In this document: piece by piece, positions 1-11,402 of the stretch
Layout of the letters: each line of letters begins with the position of its first letter
Numbering within the stretch: position 1 is the first letter of the stretch
Assembly: GCA_964627535.1 (NCBI GenBank)
Contig: CAZVJW010000008.1
Location: 40,493 to 104,492 of the forward strand
From: UBA1447 sp964627535
Lineage (GTDB): Bacteria; Bacillota; Clostridia; Oscillospirales; Acutalibacteraceae
Direction of reading: 5' to 3'
DNA: 64,000 nucleotides
Translations under genes and position numbers: made by a program
Notes under the pieces: generated by a model
Told to the model about the DNA's origin: nothing
Databases searched by the model: none
What the model saw: only the letters and a program-made list of their open reading frames with translations

Positions 1-2795
1 GACTTTGTCAGCAATAATACTACATCGGTAATATTGTCTTTTGTAATTCCGCTCACCGCGTCCAAAACAAGTTTTTCACCAACCTGCAGCGGTGATGCAA
101 ATTCAACAGTTGCTTCCGTCCCGCCATCATCTTGGAGTGTGCTGAGTACAGCAGAAAAATCGACCGTACCCGAAGCATCCGCACTTGGCGTAACAACAAC
201 TTGGAATCCGTTGTTGGGCAGCAGTAAATCCACTTCATTCATATCAATACTGATGTAGTTGTAAGAAATGCCGTTTTCAGAAAAACCTTCTGACATTTCC
301 TTATTCAAAAAAGCCACTTGAGTACCTGCAGAATCCAGAATACTGATATCCACATTTCCGCTAAGACGATAAACCAAGGCATCCGACATGCCCGCCCCGG
401 TAGTAATAAGCTCGTCGGTTGAAGTTATTGCTTGTGAGGCGGATTTTGGCGAGTTAATATTATATGCCGCTGTACCGTGTTTTATATAATCAACCACCAC
501 ATTCAAAACATTGGTATTATTAACTAAGCCCCCATGGTCAACACCACGAGCAAGCCCATATCTTTCAGGGAAAACAAACTCTCCGTTATTGTTCTTGTAA
601 ATCCCGCAAGCACTGATTTGAGTTATTGTGCCATCACCGTTTGTAGTATGATTATACCCGTTGAATTTTACCGGTCCGGTACCGTAATTAAAAGAATCAA
701 CATATTTCGCGCTTATTTCTGTATAAATCGGTAAATTCTTTTCATTTTTCGGTTCAACACCGGCAATATGATACGCTTCCACTTTTTTGAAAACATTCAT
801 GATGTTGCCTTTGACATAAGTTTCCCTGTATTTTTTATGGCTTTCGCCGCTGCCGTTTGTCATATTTTGATTCAACCCGGCTGTACTTCGATTTAATAGA
901 CTGTAAAAGCCGTTTATATTGTTGACTGAATGATAACCGGTTCCCAAAGAACCTGTTACTCCGATCGGGCACATAGAAACAAATTCATTGCTTGGTAAAA
1001 GTTGGTAAGTGCATGGCGTATTTTTTGTTAAATTCATAATCCAATTGTAAACCCCAAGTGGATAACCCAAATCCCCCAGCATTTCCTCAACAAAATCAGC
1101 CTTGCCTGTTTCTAATGGAGTCAACGCCGAATATGTGCCAAGCAACGGAGCGCCAAGCGTGACAACTTTTTCTACCTTTTGCTGATTTGCCGTACTCGCG
1201 GCTATATATTCGGCGGCGAGCAAGCCGCCCGTGCTGTGAGTAACGATCGTCACTTTGTCATAGCCACGGCTGTTAATATCCGCCTGTAAATCGTCAGCTG
1301 CCTCTTTAAGCGACTTTCTCCAATCATATGAAAAGAATTTGACGGTATCGTAATCTCCGCCATTTTGTTTTAAAAAATTCGACTTCAGTGTTCCCATAAT
1401 ATTTGCAGCTGTATCCTTACCGCTTATATCCGTTGTACCGTAAGAATAAAGGCCATTGCCATTGGGCGCATTATCTTTTACCCTGTCAACTCCCATTAAA
1501 TTTCCGTTGCCGTTTTCATCCAAACTGAAAGCCGAACCAAAATGATTATTAAAATTAACAATATCGGCTAAGATTACGGGTTTTGACATCCAAGCCATAT
1601 TTTTCGTTGATGTGCTGTACAGCTTCGAGCCCATATACCCCGGCAAAAAATAGATGGCTTTTTTTAAATCATTTCTAACGCTTACGCTGCCGTTGGAAAC
1701 AGTATAGGGAACGTTGGTGTAATACATATCAATAAAATCTCCCACTGCCAGATTTACCGGTGTTGAACCTGTCCAGCCATTTTTTATGGTGAAGGTGATA
1801 TCCAGCATTGAACCGGCGGCAACATCCCCCGTATCATCAATATAGGCGCTGTAAATCGTTTTAATATTGCCGTTCACAGAATAATCAGGGTTAACAGATG
1901 TAAGCCCATAGGCAGCCGCAACTCCCTCAGCGCTGCTTTTATAGGTTAATTTGTTTGTGTCATAACTCAAATAGAAACTTGCAGCAGCTAATCCGGAATT
2001 CGCAGGCATGTTTATTGAGACAACAACATCCGAATTTGCTGCGCCGGTGGCATTGCTGACCGACAGCACTACCGGCAACTGTGTCCACTGCGCAACACAG
2101 GTTAAATCGTTCGCGGGCATTGTTGCCGGAACACCCGGCAACCAACCCAAGAATCTGCAGCCGGCTTTGGTTGGGTTGGCAAGCCATGGTATCGAGCTTC
2201 CTACATCTTGAGTTATTGAAGCGACGGCTGAACCGCCGGCGCTGTCAAAGGTAATTGATGACATAGGATAAACCTGGCCGTAAAAATCCGCATGACTTTC
2301 AAATGCGCTTATGGAACGGCCAAATAATGAAGCCGGATACACCTTGGCACCGGAAGAATTTTTAATATCAAAATGCAAATGCACCCCGTTTGAGTCACCA
2401 GTTGTGCCCATTATCCCGACACGCTGCCCCAGTGCAACTCTTGATCCTACGGCTAACCATGATTGAACATCAAGGTGAGCCATATTAATTATATAACCGT
2501 CATCGGTAGTTATGTTAATATGATACCCGAAGCTGCTGTCATATTCATTTAAACTTATGTAACCGCTTGTTGGCGCATACAAATCGATTTTATAACCGCC
2601 GTAGGTTGCAAAATCCAAACCGTAATAATAAGAACGGTTATGTTCCGAATCTGTTGTTGTCAGCGCACAAATTCCTGACCATGGTAATATCCAATCGTTT
2701 GGCGCGGCATATACAGTAATATTTGCCTGAGAAAAAATTAAATTTAATAATACCGTTAAGCAAAGGATGCAGCTTAAAATCTTTATTCTTTTCAT
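1..2795 (-). CDS. Secreted M23 peptidase / InlB / cohesin / LCAT-like lipase protein (partial, runs off left edge)
   Basis: An uninterrupted reading frame of about 931 codons starts at an ATG at 2795, behind a GGGGGAGAT ribosome binding site, and is still open at base 1. It begins with a signal peptide (MKRIKILSCILCL...). Residues ~35-155 form an M23/LytM-type metallopeptidase domain, with a His-x7-Asp site (HNRSYYYGLD) and the HxH pair H139/H141 in GVHLHFD. An InlB/Flg_new-type repeat follows at ~185-235 and a cohesin-like beta sandwich at ~240-365. From ~370 on it matches the lecithin:cholesterol acyltransferase-like alpha/beta hydrolases: FLPGYMGSKLY at the start and the nucleophile elbow THSTGG with Ser521, where the usual first Gly is Thr. 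Peptidoglycan cleavage and lipid or ester hydrolysis in one secreted chain is inferred from these domains. The C-terminus, which might carry a dockerin, lies outside the window. Confidence 0.85.
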   Translation of the reverse strand, partial: MKRIKILSCILCLTVLLNLIFSQANITVYAAPNDWILPWSGICALTTTDSEHNRSYYYGLDFATYGGYKIDLYAPTSGYISLNEYDSSFGYHINITTDDGYIINMAHLDVQSWLAVGSRVALGQRVGIMGTTGDSNGVHLHFDIKNSSGAKVYPASLFGRSISAFESHADFYGQVYPMSSITFDSAGGSAVASITQDVGSSIPWLANPTKAGCRFLGWLPGVPATMPANDLTCVAQWTQLPVVLSVSNATGAANSDVVVSINMPANSGLAAASFYLSYDTNKLTYKSSAEGVAAAYGLTSVNPDYSVNGNIKTIYSAYIDDTGDVAAGSMLDITFTIKNGWTGSTPVNLAVGDFIDMYYTNVPYTVSNGSVSVRNDLKKAIYFLPGYMGSKLYSTSTKNMAWMSKPVILADIVNFNNHFGSAFSLDENGNGNLMGVDRVKDNAPNGNGLYSYGTTDISGKDTAANIMGTLKSNFLKQNGGDYDTVKFFSYDWRKSLKEAADDLQADINSRGYDKVTIVTHSTGGLLAAEYIAASTANQQKVEKVVTLGAPLLGTYSALTPLETGKADFVEEMLGDLGYPLGVYNWIMNLTKNTPCTYQLLPSNEFVSMCPIGVTGSLGTGYHSVNNINGFYSLLNRSTAGLNQNMTNGSGESHKKYRETYVKGNIMNVFKKVEAYHIAGVEPKNEKNLPIYTEISAKYVDSFNYGTGPVKFNGYNHTTNGDGTITQISACGIYKNNNGEFVFPERYGLARGVDHGGLVNNTNVLNVVVDYIKHGTAAYNINSPKSASQAITSTDELITTGAGMSDALVYRLSGNVDISILDSAGTQVAFLNKEMSEGFSENGISYNYISIDMNEVDLLLPNNGFQVVVTPSADASGTVDFSAVLSTLQDDGGTEATVEFASPLQVGEKLVLDAVSGITKDNITDVVLLLTK

Positions 2796-2923
2796 GCTAA
2801 TATCTCCCCCAAATTTATGATTCAAATCAACGAGCTTAAAGAGCTATCCTTAAAAAGTAACTGGAAATATTTTGAAAGGAAGACCTCATAAGTGCAAAAT
2901 AATCTTTGGTTGCTAATCAATTT

Positions 2924-3892
2924 TTAGTTATATGGATATGTAACGATACCCGAGCAGTATTGTAAAATTATAAGTGCATCCAACACACTGACTCTGCTGT
3001 CTCTGCTCACATCTGCAACCAACCTTTGAAGTGGAGTCAGCGCCCTCACGCCTGTTATTCCTTGAAGAGCCATCAACGCATCGATTACGTTAATATCGCC
3101 ATTCTCGTTGATATCACCGAGCATACACCACCACGCTACACAGATAAGATTCTCAGCGGGCATTGTTGACGGGACATCAGGATACCAACGCATGAAGATA
3201 CCGCCTGTTCTTGTGGGATCGGACGGAGCTGTTATCGGGGTTCCCACATCCTGAGTTATTGAAGCGACGGCCGTTCCGCCGGCGCTGTTAAAGGTGATTG
3301 TTGCGATGTTGGCTGTTTTATAAGCCGGCCGAACAATGCACAATATGTGAGCACCATCAATGCTATTAATTGGTGTGTGCCTTTTAACCGTTCTTGTATA
3401 TAATGTTTGAATAGGATCATCTTCGCCTGCGTTACCGCCAATTGTATTAACATTGCTACCGGAAACTGAATATACTATTTCAGCGTGATCATAACTTGAG
3501 CCAGTACTCCCCCAGTGAATAAAACAGATGTCTCCCGGTTGAGGCGATGATGTTGTATCAAGACCACCAGCGTCGAGAATATCCTTTTTTAATTCAAAAA
3601 CGTCCCCATTATAAGGGATGGCAGCACCTTGATTCGCTGATATCGCACAATCACATATGAACCTGGCACACCACTCATCAGAGTATCCAAGGCTGGAACC
3701 GTTTTTTCCTTCCTGAGCGAATGCAATACTAATCATATCAGTTGCGCCATTACCGGTCAAAGTATATGCGTTACTGATGTTGTCGATCCTCGACTGAGTT
3801 GCGCTTGCTTCAATCAAGTTAAATGGAATGATTGAAAAAGCTATAACAGTTGCAAGAAAAGCACTGAAAATCCGTTTGAAAATCTTATTCAT
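2924..3892 (-). CDS. Secreted CHAP-domain amidase with InlB repeat and type I dockerin
   Basis: This 322-residue protein starts with a signal peptide (MNKIFKRIFSAFLATVIAFS) behind an AGGAG site. Residues ~45-195 form a CHAP (NlpC/P60-like) domain with the catalytic pair Cys75 (EWCARF) and His136 (SYDHAEIV); such domains cleave peptidoglycan peptides or amide bonds. An InlB-type repeat spans ~200-255 (ITFNSAGGTAVASITQDVG) and is close in sequence to the repeat in the neighbouring M23/lipase protein, so the two genes share modules. The last 65 residues are a classical type I dockerin: two calcium-loop repeats, GDINENGDINVIDAL and ADVSRDSRVSVLDAL. The protein is therefore probably secreted and docked on a cohesin-bearing partner, perhaps the cohesin proteins at either end of this window. 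The 128-base space to the gene at 2795 shows no clear terminator, so the two may be cotranscribed. Confidence 0.85.
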   Translation of the reverse strand: MNKIFKRIFSAFLATVIAFSIIPFNLIEASATQSRIDNISNAYTLTGNGATDMISIAFAQEGKNGSSLGYSDEWCARFICDCAISANQGAAIPYNGDVFELKKDILDAGGLDTTSSPQPGDICFIHWGSTGSSYDHAEIVYSVSGSNVNTIGGNAGEDDPIQTLYTRTVKRHTPINSIDGAHILCIVRPAYKTANIATITFNSAGGTAVASITQDVGTPITAPSDPTRTGGIFMRWYPDVPSTMPAENLICVAWWCMLGDINENGDINVIDALMALQGITGVRALTPLQRLVADVSRDSRVSVLDALIILQYCSGIVTYPYN

Positions 3893-3962
3893 CGTTTTTT
3901 CTCCTAAAAAATTTTAGATTAGCGACCAATAGTCAGTTAATAGCATTACAAGGGAAGTGGCC

Positions 3963-4050
3963 TGTCATTCAGAGGAGCTTGCGACGAAGAATCTTAATAG
4001 ATTGAGATCCTTCAATGCAAATAGGCCACCAGTGTGAGGCCGGGATGACA
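3963..4050. repeat. 88-bp palindrome-ended intergenic repeat (TGTCATTC...GGGATGACA type)
   Basis: The segment begins TGTCATTCAGAGGAGC, continues GACGAAGAATCTT...GAGATCCTTC and ends CGGGATGACA, so its ends are roughly inverted copies and an internal AAGAATCTT/GATCCTTC pair can fold back. From memory this resembles a dispersed intergenic repeat seen in several bacterial phyla (TGTCATTCTGAGGAGC...). It lies between the CHAP gene and the BspA-type gene. No other copy was noticed in this window. Confidence 0.5.
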
Positions 4051-4142
4051 AGACAGATTCGCTATCCCACCCGCCCTACACTTACGAGGCCTTTGGGGTC
4101 TGCGTGCGGTCATCATACCAAACCCGAAGTTTGTTTATAACC

Positions 4143-4229
4143 CTACAGTTTGGCAATCCGACGATTGTATCTTTCCATCAAATCCGCAACGAGCTCGGCT
4201 TCCGTCGCAAAGCTTTTCCCGCCATACAT
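4143..4229 (-). pseudogene. Possible C-terminal remnant of a transposase-type ORF
   Basis: On the minus strand a frame reads MYGGKSFATEAELVADLMER and then YNRRIAKL before a TAG at 4143. The same frame is open upstream (…SIVRDKNY) into the 3' end of the large surface-protein gene, without a start codon or ribosome binding site. The composition is protein-like (an amphipathic helix followed by YNxRIxKL) and recalls the C-terminal tail of rve-type transposases such as IS3/IS481. That assignment is a guess from the pattern. It sits 17 bases beyond the stop of the BspA gene and may mark an old insertion or rearrangement junction. Confidence 0.3.
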
Positions 4230-4246
4230 ATAATTTTTATCCCTCA

Positions 4247-7200
4247 CTATTGAGCGACACCTGTACGCTGGTCAAGCGTCAATGCATAGTTTTGGACATC
4301 CTTTAAAACAACGCAGTCGTTTTCATCAATCACACCGTCACGGAAAAGGTCACACGCTTTGATATAGGCGGCATCCGTTACGGGGTCCCATTGCGGCAGC
4401 GCATAATTCCCGATGTCAACAATCATATCCGCATCGGAAGTGTCAATCACACCGTCGCCATTGACATCACCGTAGATGACGATAATGTAGCTGTCAACTA
4501 CTTCATCGGTATTATTGTCACGGACACTCACTAACGTCCCGGTGCCAATGGTATCCGCGGAGTATTCCAAGGAATAGCCGCTGTTCACAAGCACATAACT
4601 GCTTTCAAATAACGCCTTCGTTAAGCCGGGTTCGAGCCCGTATATACAATTTGTTTTGTCATTGACAATACAACCTGACGAAGTTTTTCCCATAATAAAC
4701 CCATCGTTTACGATGAGGGAGCAGCTTGCGGTTTTACTGCCGTCAAAAGTTGTTACCGTTATAGTTGCCGTACCTGCTGAAACCGGAACTGCATAACCAT
4801 TTTCATCAACGTATACAACCGTTTCATCATTTGAACTCCAAGTAACATCTTTATTGGTGGCCGCGTATGGAAAAATGAAATAACCCAATGCAGTTTCTTT
4901 TCCAACATGCAACGACAATGTTTCATCGAGCATTATGACAGAACTGACATGAACGGTTTCATCAGTAGTTGTAACCGAGGTGCCAAGATTGTTAAGAAAT
5001 TCAGCGGTTTGAATATTCTCTTGTGTATCACCTATACTGTTACCGCTTATATCTAAAAATACCAAAACAGATAAGGTGTTTACAAACGCTATGCTTGTTA
5101 GCTCATTGTTTGATACGTCTAATACCTTTAGCGCAGTTAAAGAAGAAATCGGCGCTGTCAGGTTATCCGTCAGACCACAAGCCGCCAGCTTAAGCTCCAT
5201 CAATTTGATTTTGCTGTTAATGGGAATCAAACTTTGAATTTCATTCCCGCTGGCATTCAAGTATTCAATGCCGGTTGATGAAGACAAAAAGTTTATATCG
5301 GTTATTTCATTGTTGCTGATATCCATTATTTTAAGAGAAGTTAAACTGAATGACCCGTTGACTCCATTATCAGTCAATTTATTATTCTCAACATAAAGTT
5401 CTGTAAGTTTAGCAGAATCTTTTAGAGCAACTATGGTCGTTAGCCTGTTATTACTGAAATCTGCCGTTTCTAAGTTCAATAAAGATGTAATGGGTATAAT
5501 TTGAATTAAATTTCCGGACACATCAATTGTTTTAATATTCTCGGTATACAAGCCCGTTATATCCGTCAACGCGCAGTTTTCGGCATAAAGTACTTTGAGC
5601 GCTGTTAAGGTTGTAAGATTACCGAGTGTTTGGATTGTATTGTTTGATATATTTAAATGTTCCAAAACAGTTAAGGTGTTCACGGCAGATAACGAGGCAA
5701 CTCTGTTGTTGGAAATGTCGAGATAAAGAAGAGAAATAATTGTGCCAACTTGAGATATGTCCGAAATCACATTACCTGAAGCGTTTAAATACTGCAAATT
5801 GTTTAAAGTTGAAAGAGCCGTAATATCACGGACTGTATTTCTGCTTATATCAAGTGTTTTCAGCAAAGGAAGATTTGCCAGAGGAGACAAGTCAGATATA
5901 TAATTATCGCCAAGGTATAGTACTTCTAAGTTAACAAAATTCTCAATGCCTGTTAAATCCGTGATTTGTTTATTACGGAGGTCAAGTCTTTTTATTCCCT
6001 GAATTATCGTATCGGTGAAAGCAATCGATGAATCCAAGCCGATATCGCTTCGAATAGCCGCTTCCAATTTAGAGTCAACGAAATCAACAAAATCATTATT
6101 CGGTGAAGCTTGGACAGTAGCGGAATAGGAGATTGGAGTTGCCGTTGTTAAGTCCGCTTCCAAAGGGAACGAATCTGATATCATTTTTACAGCGGCTTTG
6201 CCTGACATAATATCTACAGGGTCTAAATAAGAGCAGATTCCGATGCTTTGCTGACTGCTTTTTCCACACAATCCGGCATAACCTACAGCAGTATTGTGAG
6301 CACCAATCCAGGACTCCAAATTGACTAATGTTTTAACAACCTTTTCATACCCAACTGCGCTTAAAGTGCCATAAACGGAGCCTTTATAAAGGCAAAGTAC
6401 TTTGTCACAAGCCGATTCCGCCAAATAGCCTGCAGCCTGCGTTTTAAAGTTATTTACATCAGCACCTGCATAAATCCCGCATGATAATTTAGTTCCCCCA
6501 TCAACACTAACACTTAAAAAACTTAAGCTTCCCCACATTCCCGTTGTGATACCTTCCGCGTAAAATGTAACCTCGATAATTTTTCCAGCTTTATTCTCAA
6601 CTTTAAAAGTTATGTTTTCATCGGTATTGTTGACTTCATCAAATTCAGCGTTTATAACCGGTGAAGAAATTACAGAAAGCCACCAAGTCACCGCTTTACC
6701 CATTTGATTCAGCGTTTGATTATCAAAATTATCGTACAAATTTGAAAAGCCCGCAAGATTAATTGCAACACTTTGCTGAGACAGCTCTAAAACATTTCTC
6801 TCCCAAGACGATTGCGGGTTTAAGTCCTTCATAATTCGATAAGTATAATTGTTTAAACATACCGTTACTTGACAAAACTCGCTTGATACAAAATCTTTCA
6901 CATACTCTATAGTATCGGATGACAATTCACTGCAAACATATAAATTGCCGAAATTCGATTTTCCCTTGGCACCCCAATCAAATTTTATTGTTGGCGAACC
7001 ATATAAAAAGGTACGGTGATTTACGCCTGCCTGAAAATTATCGTTATCATTACCTTGTTCAAAATTACCGCCAATCCATAATTCACCGCCTGCAAGGCTG
7101 CTTATTCCGTTTGTTTGCGATATAAAATCACCGCTAACGATTATTTCACCGCCGGACTGATTTAAAACGCCCCCCGTGCCGGACCAACGCGAAAAGAGCC

Positions 7201-9600
7201 CACTGGAATATGAAAGTTTTAAACTACCCGCAGTCAGTTGACCTGAATTCACTGCCAATTCACCGTTTTTGACTTCTATATTACCGGAACTTAGATTACC
7301 ATACATGATAATGCTGCCACCCAAGACATCTATAGTACCTGTACACAGCAGTCTATCAATAACCCAAACTACGCCTCCGTTAACACTTAAAGAAGAACAA
7401 TTAACGCTGCCATTGATATAAAGCGAACCACCATCCTCAACAATAATAGCGCCATGAACTGTCAGATTACCGGATATTGTCAATGACCCAACGCTGCTGT
7501 TAATGATTAAAGCCTCGTTTAACTCATAATTATTGTTTATCATTTTAGGCTTATCTGTACAAGTCAGGCTTTCCTTGTTTAAATCGGTAATCAGATAATA
7601 TGGATTTTCCGAAATATTGATTGTCGACTTTGCAATAACCATTTCGGCATTACTTGCCGTTACAGTTATCATAATCTCTTTTTCTGCCTCATTGGGAGGC
7701 AAGGCATGTCGATATATTTCCTTATCAACAGTCAAATATCCGTCCGCAGGAAAATCTCCATAGTTATATATAAAACAATTAACCAAACTATCTTTTTGAA
7801 AGCTGAATCCCGTCGGCAGTTGAATGGTTACCGTAGTATCTTTTGCCTTTAAATTCTCTTTTAGCCCCTCTGACATTCCGCAAAAAACATATGGGCCATT
7901 ATATATTTTTGCAGAAAAACCGATATGATCGGATTCGAAACCAAGATTTCCGTAACTCATGCAATAATTGTCGTTTATTATTCCTAATACGGGTGAGCCG
8001 TTGTCAACAATTACCATACAGCTCACGGATGATCCATCCATATGCGTAGCGGTAATGATTGCTGAGCCATTTGCGATGCCTTTGACTATCGCCTTGCTGA
8101 CAACATCCGATGTTGTATTTAAAATTTGAACAATACTGCTGTTACTGGTACTCCATGTAACTCCTGACTGATCAGAAGACAATACATCATCATATCCATA
8201 TGCAGTAGCCAATATTATATATTCTTCATTTAATCCAATTTGAATCGGGCCGGACTTAATCTCTAAATGTTTTATAAACCGGCTTAGTTCCTGGTTAACC
8301 GCGTTTATAACCGTAAAACCGGAACCGTTTTCAATATTATTATGAATTCTATTTATATTGTCACAAATGCCGTATATCTTCCCAGCCCCGCCAAACGGAG
8401 ATTTATAGTTTGAATAGCAATTGCTAACACCGCCCCCATGACTACTCCATTCACCATTGCGACCGTTTACCCCAATAATTCCGCCTGCAAATGCACCGTA
8501 GTTGGTTGTAACAACACTTGCTTTAACGGAACCGGTAAAGTAGCATGTATCTATATTACCGGAATTGCTGTACCCGACAATCCCTCCGGAACAAATACCG
8601 TTATAATATCCGCTTGCTTCAACAATTGCATTCGATGCGCATAAATAGATACTGCCGCTATTTTGCCCGGCTATCCCTCCCGCGCCTGCAATGCTGCCTT
8701 CTTCCATCCGCACATAAACTTTGCCACCTGTTGTTATACAAGATTTTATGGTTCCATTATCATTATTCCCTGCTATTCCCCCTGCGAAACAATAGCCTTC
8801 CCGACGTAATGAATACCCGTTGACATTTCCCTCAGCCCTGCAATAAGAAATTGTCCCCGATGAACTGCCTGCAATTAAGCCAACATAGGAATAAGAATAA
8901 TATGCCTCAACATTCATTGTTATGCTGCCTTCAACCGTACAGAAACTAATTTCGCCGGAATTAATTTTAGCAATAATACCGCCGGAATTAATACAAGAAA
9001 CTTCCGCATTGATAAAATTCAATTCTCTGATTACCCCTGAATTTTGCGAAACAAATGGTGATTTTAAATCCTTAACAGCATATCCGTTGCCGTGAAGCAC
9101 TCCGGAAAAACTATTTATTGTTATCCATGTTTCAGATTCCGGCAGGTTAATATCATTCATTAATATATACTTTTTGCCAGGGTCATTTCTAATATTGTTT
9201 AAATCGGAAACCGTATAGATGCCAATATAGCCGGTCGGAATAGTTGTTTGTTGATTTCGCTCCTGCGGTACAAATTTGTCGTCACTTTTAATAATTAACG
9301 AATAATCATCAACCACGCTAAAATAGCAACCTACTACTGTGCAAGGAAATGCATCATTTCCGATGGTTGTCACACCGGCCGGGATCATCACGCTCGTCAG
9401 CCCTGTACAGCCGAAAAAAGCAGAAGAACCGATACTCGTCACACCAGCCGGGATTGTCACGCTCGTCAGACCTGTACAGCCGTAAAATGCAGAAGAACCG
9501 ATGCTCGTCACGCTGTCCGGAATGATTATGCTTGTCAGGCCGCTGCAGCCGTAAAAAGCAGAAGAACCGATACTCGTCACACCAGCCGGGATTGTCACGC
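4247..9600 (-). CDS. Giant BspA/internalin-like surface protein, C-terminal part (to dockerin-like end)
   Basis: This is the 3' part of one very large gene that starts at 13869; it runs from the first N gap to a TAG at 4247 (about 1,784 codons). Domains in order from the gap: four BspA-type LRR_5 units (xxIGSSAFYGCxGLTSVTIP); a GLUG-like beta region at residues ~135-415 (repeated AGGIAGxN…CxxxG); a Big_2-like Ig domain near ~460-535; a long beta-helix-like segment at ~690-830 (repeated NGSVNCSSLSVNGG-type rungs); an internalin-type 22-residue LRR block at ~1195-1510 (LDLRNKQITDLTGIENFVNL…); a second Big_2-like domain; and a C-terminal module with FIYGL-like (CIYGLEPGL) plus two EF-hand-like loops, GDVNGDGVIDTSDAD and LFRDGVIDENDC. 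No sortase motif is seen. A role in adhesion, biofilm or extracellular assembly is inferred. The apparent GTG start at 9598 is only the edge of the gap. Confidence 0.8.
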
Positions 9601-9700
9601 NNNNNNNNNNNNNNNNNNNNNNNNNNNNNNNNNNNNNNNNNNNNNNNNNNNNNNNNNNNNNNNNNNNNNNNNNNNNNNNNNNNNNNNNNNNNNNNNNNNN
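9601..9700. other. Assembly gap (100 N) inside the LRR gene
   Basis: A run of exactly 100 N. The frames on the two sides differ by one base if the 100 N are counted and agree if they are removed, so 100 is a placeholder and the true missing length is a multiple of three. Joining the flanks directly would lose 13 codons of one LRR unit, so the real gap is expected to be 39 bases plus a multiple of 69. Confidence 0.95.
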
Positions 9701-11302
9701 TGCTCGTCACGCTGTCCGGAATGATTATGCTTGTCAGGCCGCTGCAGCCGTAAAATGCAGAAGAACCGATACTCGTCACGCTGTCCGGAATGATTATGCT
9801 TGTCAGGCCGCTGCAGCCGTAAAATGCAGAAGAACCGATACTCAAAACACTTTCAGGTATTGTTATTTCGGTCAACTCTGCGCAACCGGAAAATGCTCCG
9901 CTACCGATGATTGTCACACTGTCCGGGATTGACACGCTCATCAGACCTGTACAGCCGTAAAATGCAGAAGAACCAATGCTCGTCACACTGTTCGGAATGT
10001 TTACGCTTGACAACCCGCTGCAATTGTAAAAAGCATAGTCCCCGATGCTCGTTACGCTTTCCCCGATAATCACGCTTGTCAAGTTTATGCAGTTGTAGAA
10101 CATCTTATTGCTGATATTTTCAACATTGTTACCGATTATTACGTTTGTTAACCCGCTGCAGCCGGAAAAGGAGTTAATTCCGATGCTCGTAACACTGTCC
10201 GGGATTGTTATGTTTGTCAGGCCGCTGCAACCGGAAAAAGTATAATCGCCGATGCTTGTGACACTCTCAGGAATGCTTACACTTGTCAACCCACTGCAAT
10301 TGTAAAACGCGTAGTTCCCGATGCTTGACACGCTGTTTCCGATTGTCACACTTTTTATTTTGCTACAGTAGTAAAACATTTTTTCACCTATGTTTGCAAC
10401 ACTGTTGCCGATTGCTACGCTTATCAGCCCGCTGCAACCAGAAAACGCGGTTGGAGCGATGCTCGTCACACTGTCCGGAATACTAACGCTTGCCAGTACG
10501 ATGCATAAACGAAACGCATAATTTCCAATGCTCGTCACGCTGTTACCGATTGTTACGCTTATCAATTTGTTGCAGTTATAAAACATATTATCGCCGATGC
10601 TCGTAACGCTGTTTCCGATCGCAACACTTGTTAACCCACTACAACTGAAAAATGCGCTGCTGCCAATGCTCGTTACACTGTCCGGTATTGATATTTCGGT
10701 TAAAGCTGTACATGCGGAAAATGCACTGCTGCCAATACTCGTTACACTGTCCGGTACTATTATTTCGCTTAATGCCGCGCATTCAGAAAATGCGCTGTCA
10801 CCAATACTCGTCACACTGTTCGGTATAATTATTTCGCTTAATGCCACGCATCCGGAAAATGCGCTGTTACCAATGCTCGTCACACTGTTCGGTATAATTA
10901 TTTCGCTTAATGCCACGCATCCGGAAAATGCGTTGCTTCCAATGCTCGTTACACTGTCCGGAATTGTTATTTCGGTCAAAGCTGCGCAACCGGCAAACAC
11001 TTCGCTTTCGATGTTCATAACACTGTCCGGGATTGTTATTTCGGACAAAGCTGCGCAACAGGAAAATGCTCCGCTACCGATGCTCGTTACGTTATTTCCG
11101 ATTGTAACACTAGCCAATTTGCTGCATTTATAAAACATATTATCGCCTATGCTCGTAACACTGTCCGGAATGCTTATGCCCGTCAGCCCGCTGCAGCCGG
11201 AAAAAGTATTATCGCCTATGCTTGTAACACTCTCTGGAATACAAACACTTGTCAATCCACTGCAATTGTAAAAAGCACGATTTCCTATGCTTGTCACGCT
11301 AT
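9701..11302 (-). CDS. Giant BspA-like surface protein, middle part (LRR_5 repeats between two gaps)
   Basis: The stretch is open on the minus strand from one N gap to the other and codes only for BspA-type leucine-rich repeats (LRR_5) of about 23 residues, with consensus SVTSIGxxAFxxCxxLTxITIPD. It has neither start nor stop of its own. It is the direct continuation of the N-terminal part (11403-13869) and of the C-terminal part (4247-9600): removing the 100 N on each side keeps all three in one frame. Units alternate between PDSVTSIG and GNSVTSIG types, and several neighbours are almost identical at DNA level, for example around 10800-10930. That explains why the assembly broke here. Such repeats form an elongated solenoid on secreted proteins of gut and oral anaerobes and eukaryotic parasites; binding to host or other surfaces is inferred, not shown. 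Confidence 0.85.
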
Positions 11303-11402
11303 NNNNNNNNNNNNNNNNNNNNNNNNNNNNNNNNNNNNNNNNNNNNNNNNNNNNNNNNNNNNNNNNNNNNNNNNNNNNNNNNNNNNNNNNNNNNNNNNNN
11401 NN
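11303..11402. other. Assembly gap (100 N) inside the LRR gene
   Basis: A run of exactly 100 N. If it is deleted, the flanks join as CACGCTAT|TCCCAATTG, which is exactly what the neighbouring repeat copy at 11671-11689 shows without a gap, and the reading frame continues (ITIGNSVTSIG). The true gap is therefore zero or a whole number of repeat periods. Confidence 0.95.

Noticed and set aside
34..734. Short plus-strand ORFs at the left edge
   Set aside because: The minus strand is continuously open here and encodes the lipase-like part of the M23 protein, so these are shadows.
9354..9600. Alternative frame of the LRR gene running past the first gap (RDNPGWCDEYRFFC...)
   Set aside because: It is an out-of-frame reading produced by the placeholder length of the N run; the true frame continues as LRR units.
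10597..11133. Plus-strand ORF of 178 codons over the LRR gene, and similar plus-strand ORFs at 12917-13615
   Set aside because: They are antisense shadows of the LRR repeats, with repetitive composition and no ribosome binding site.
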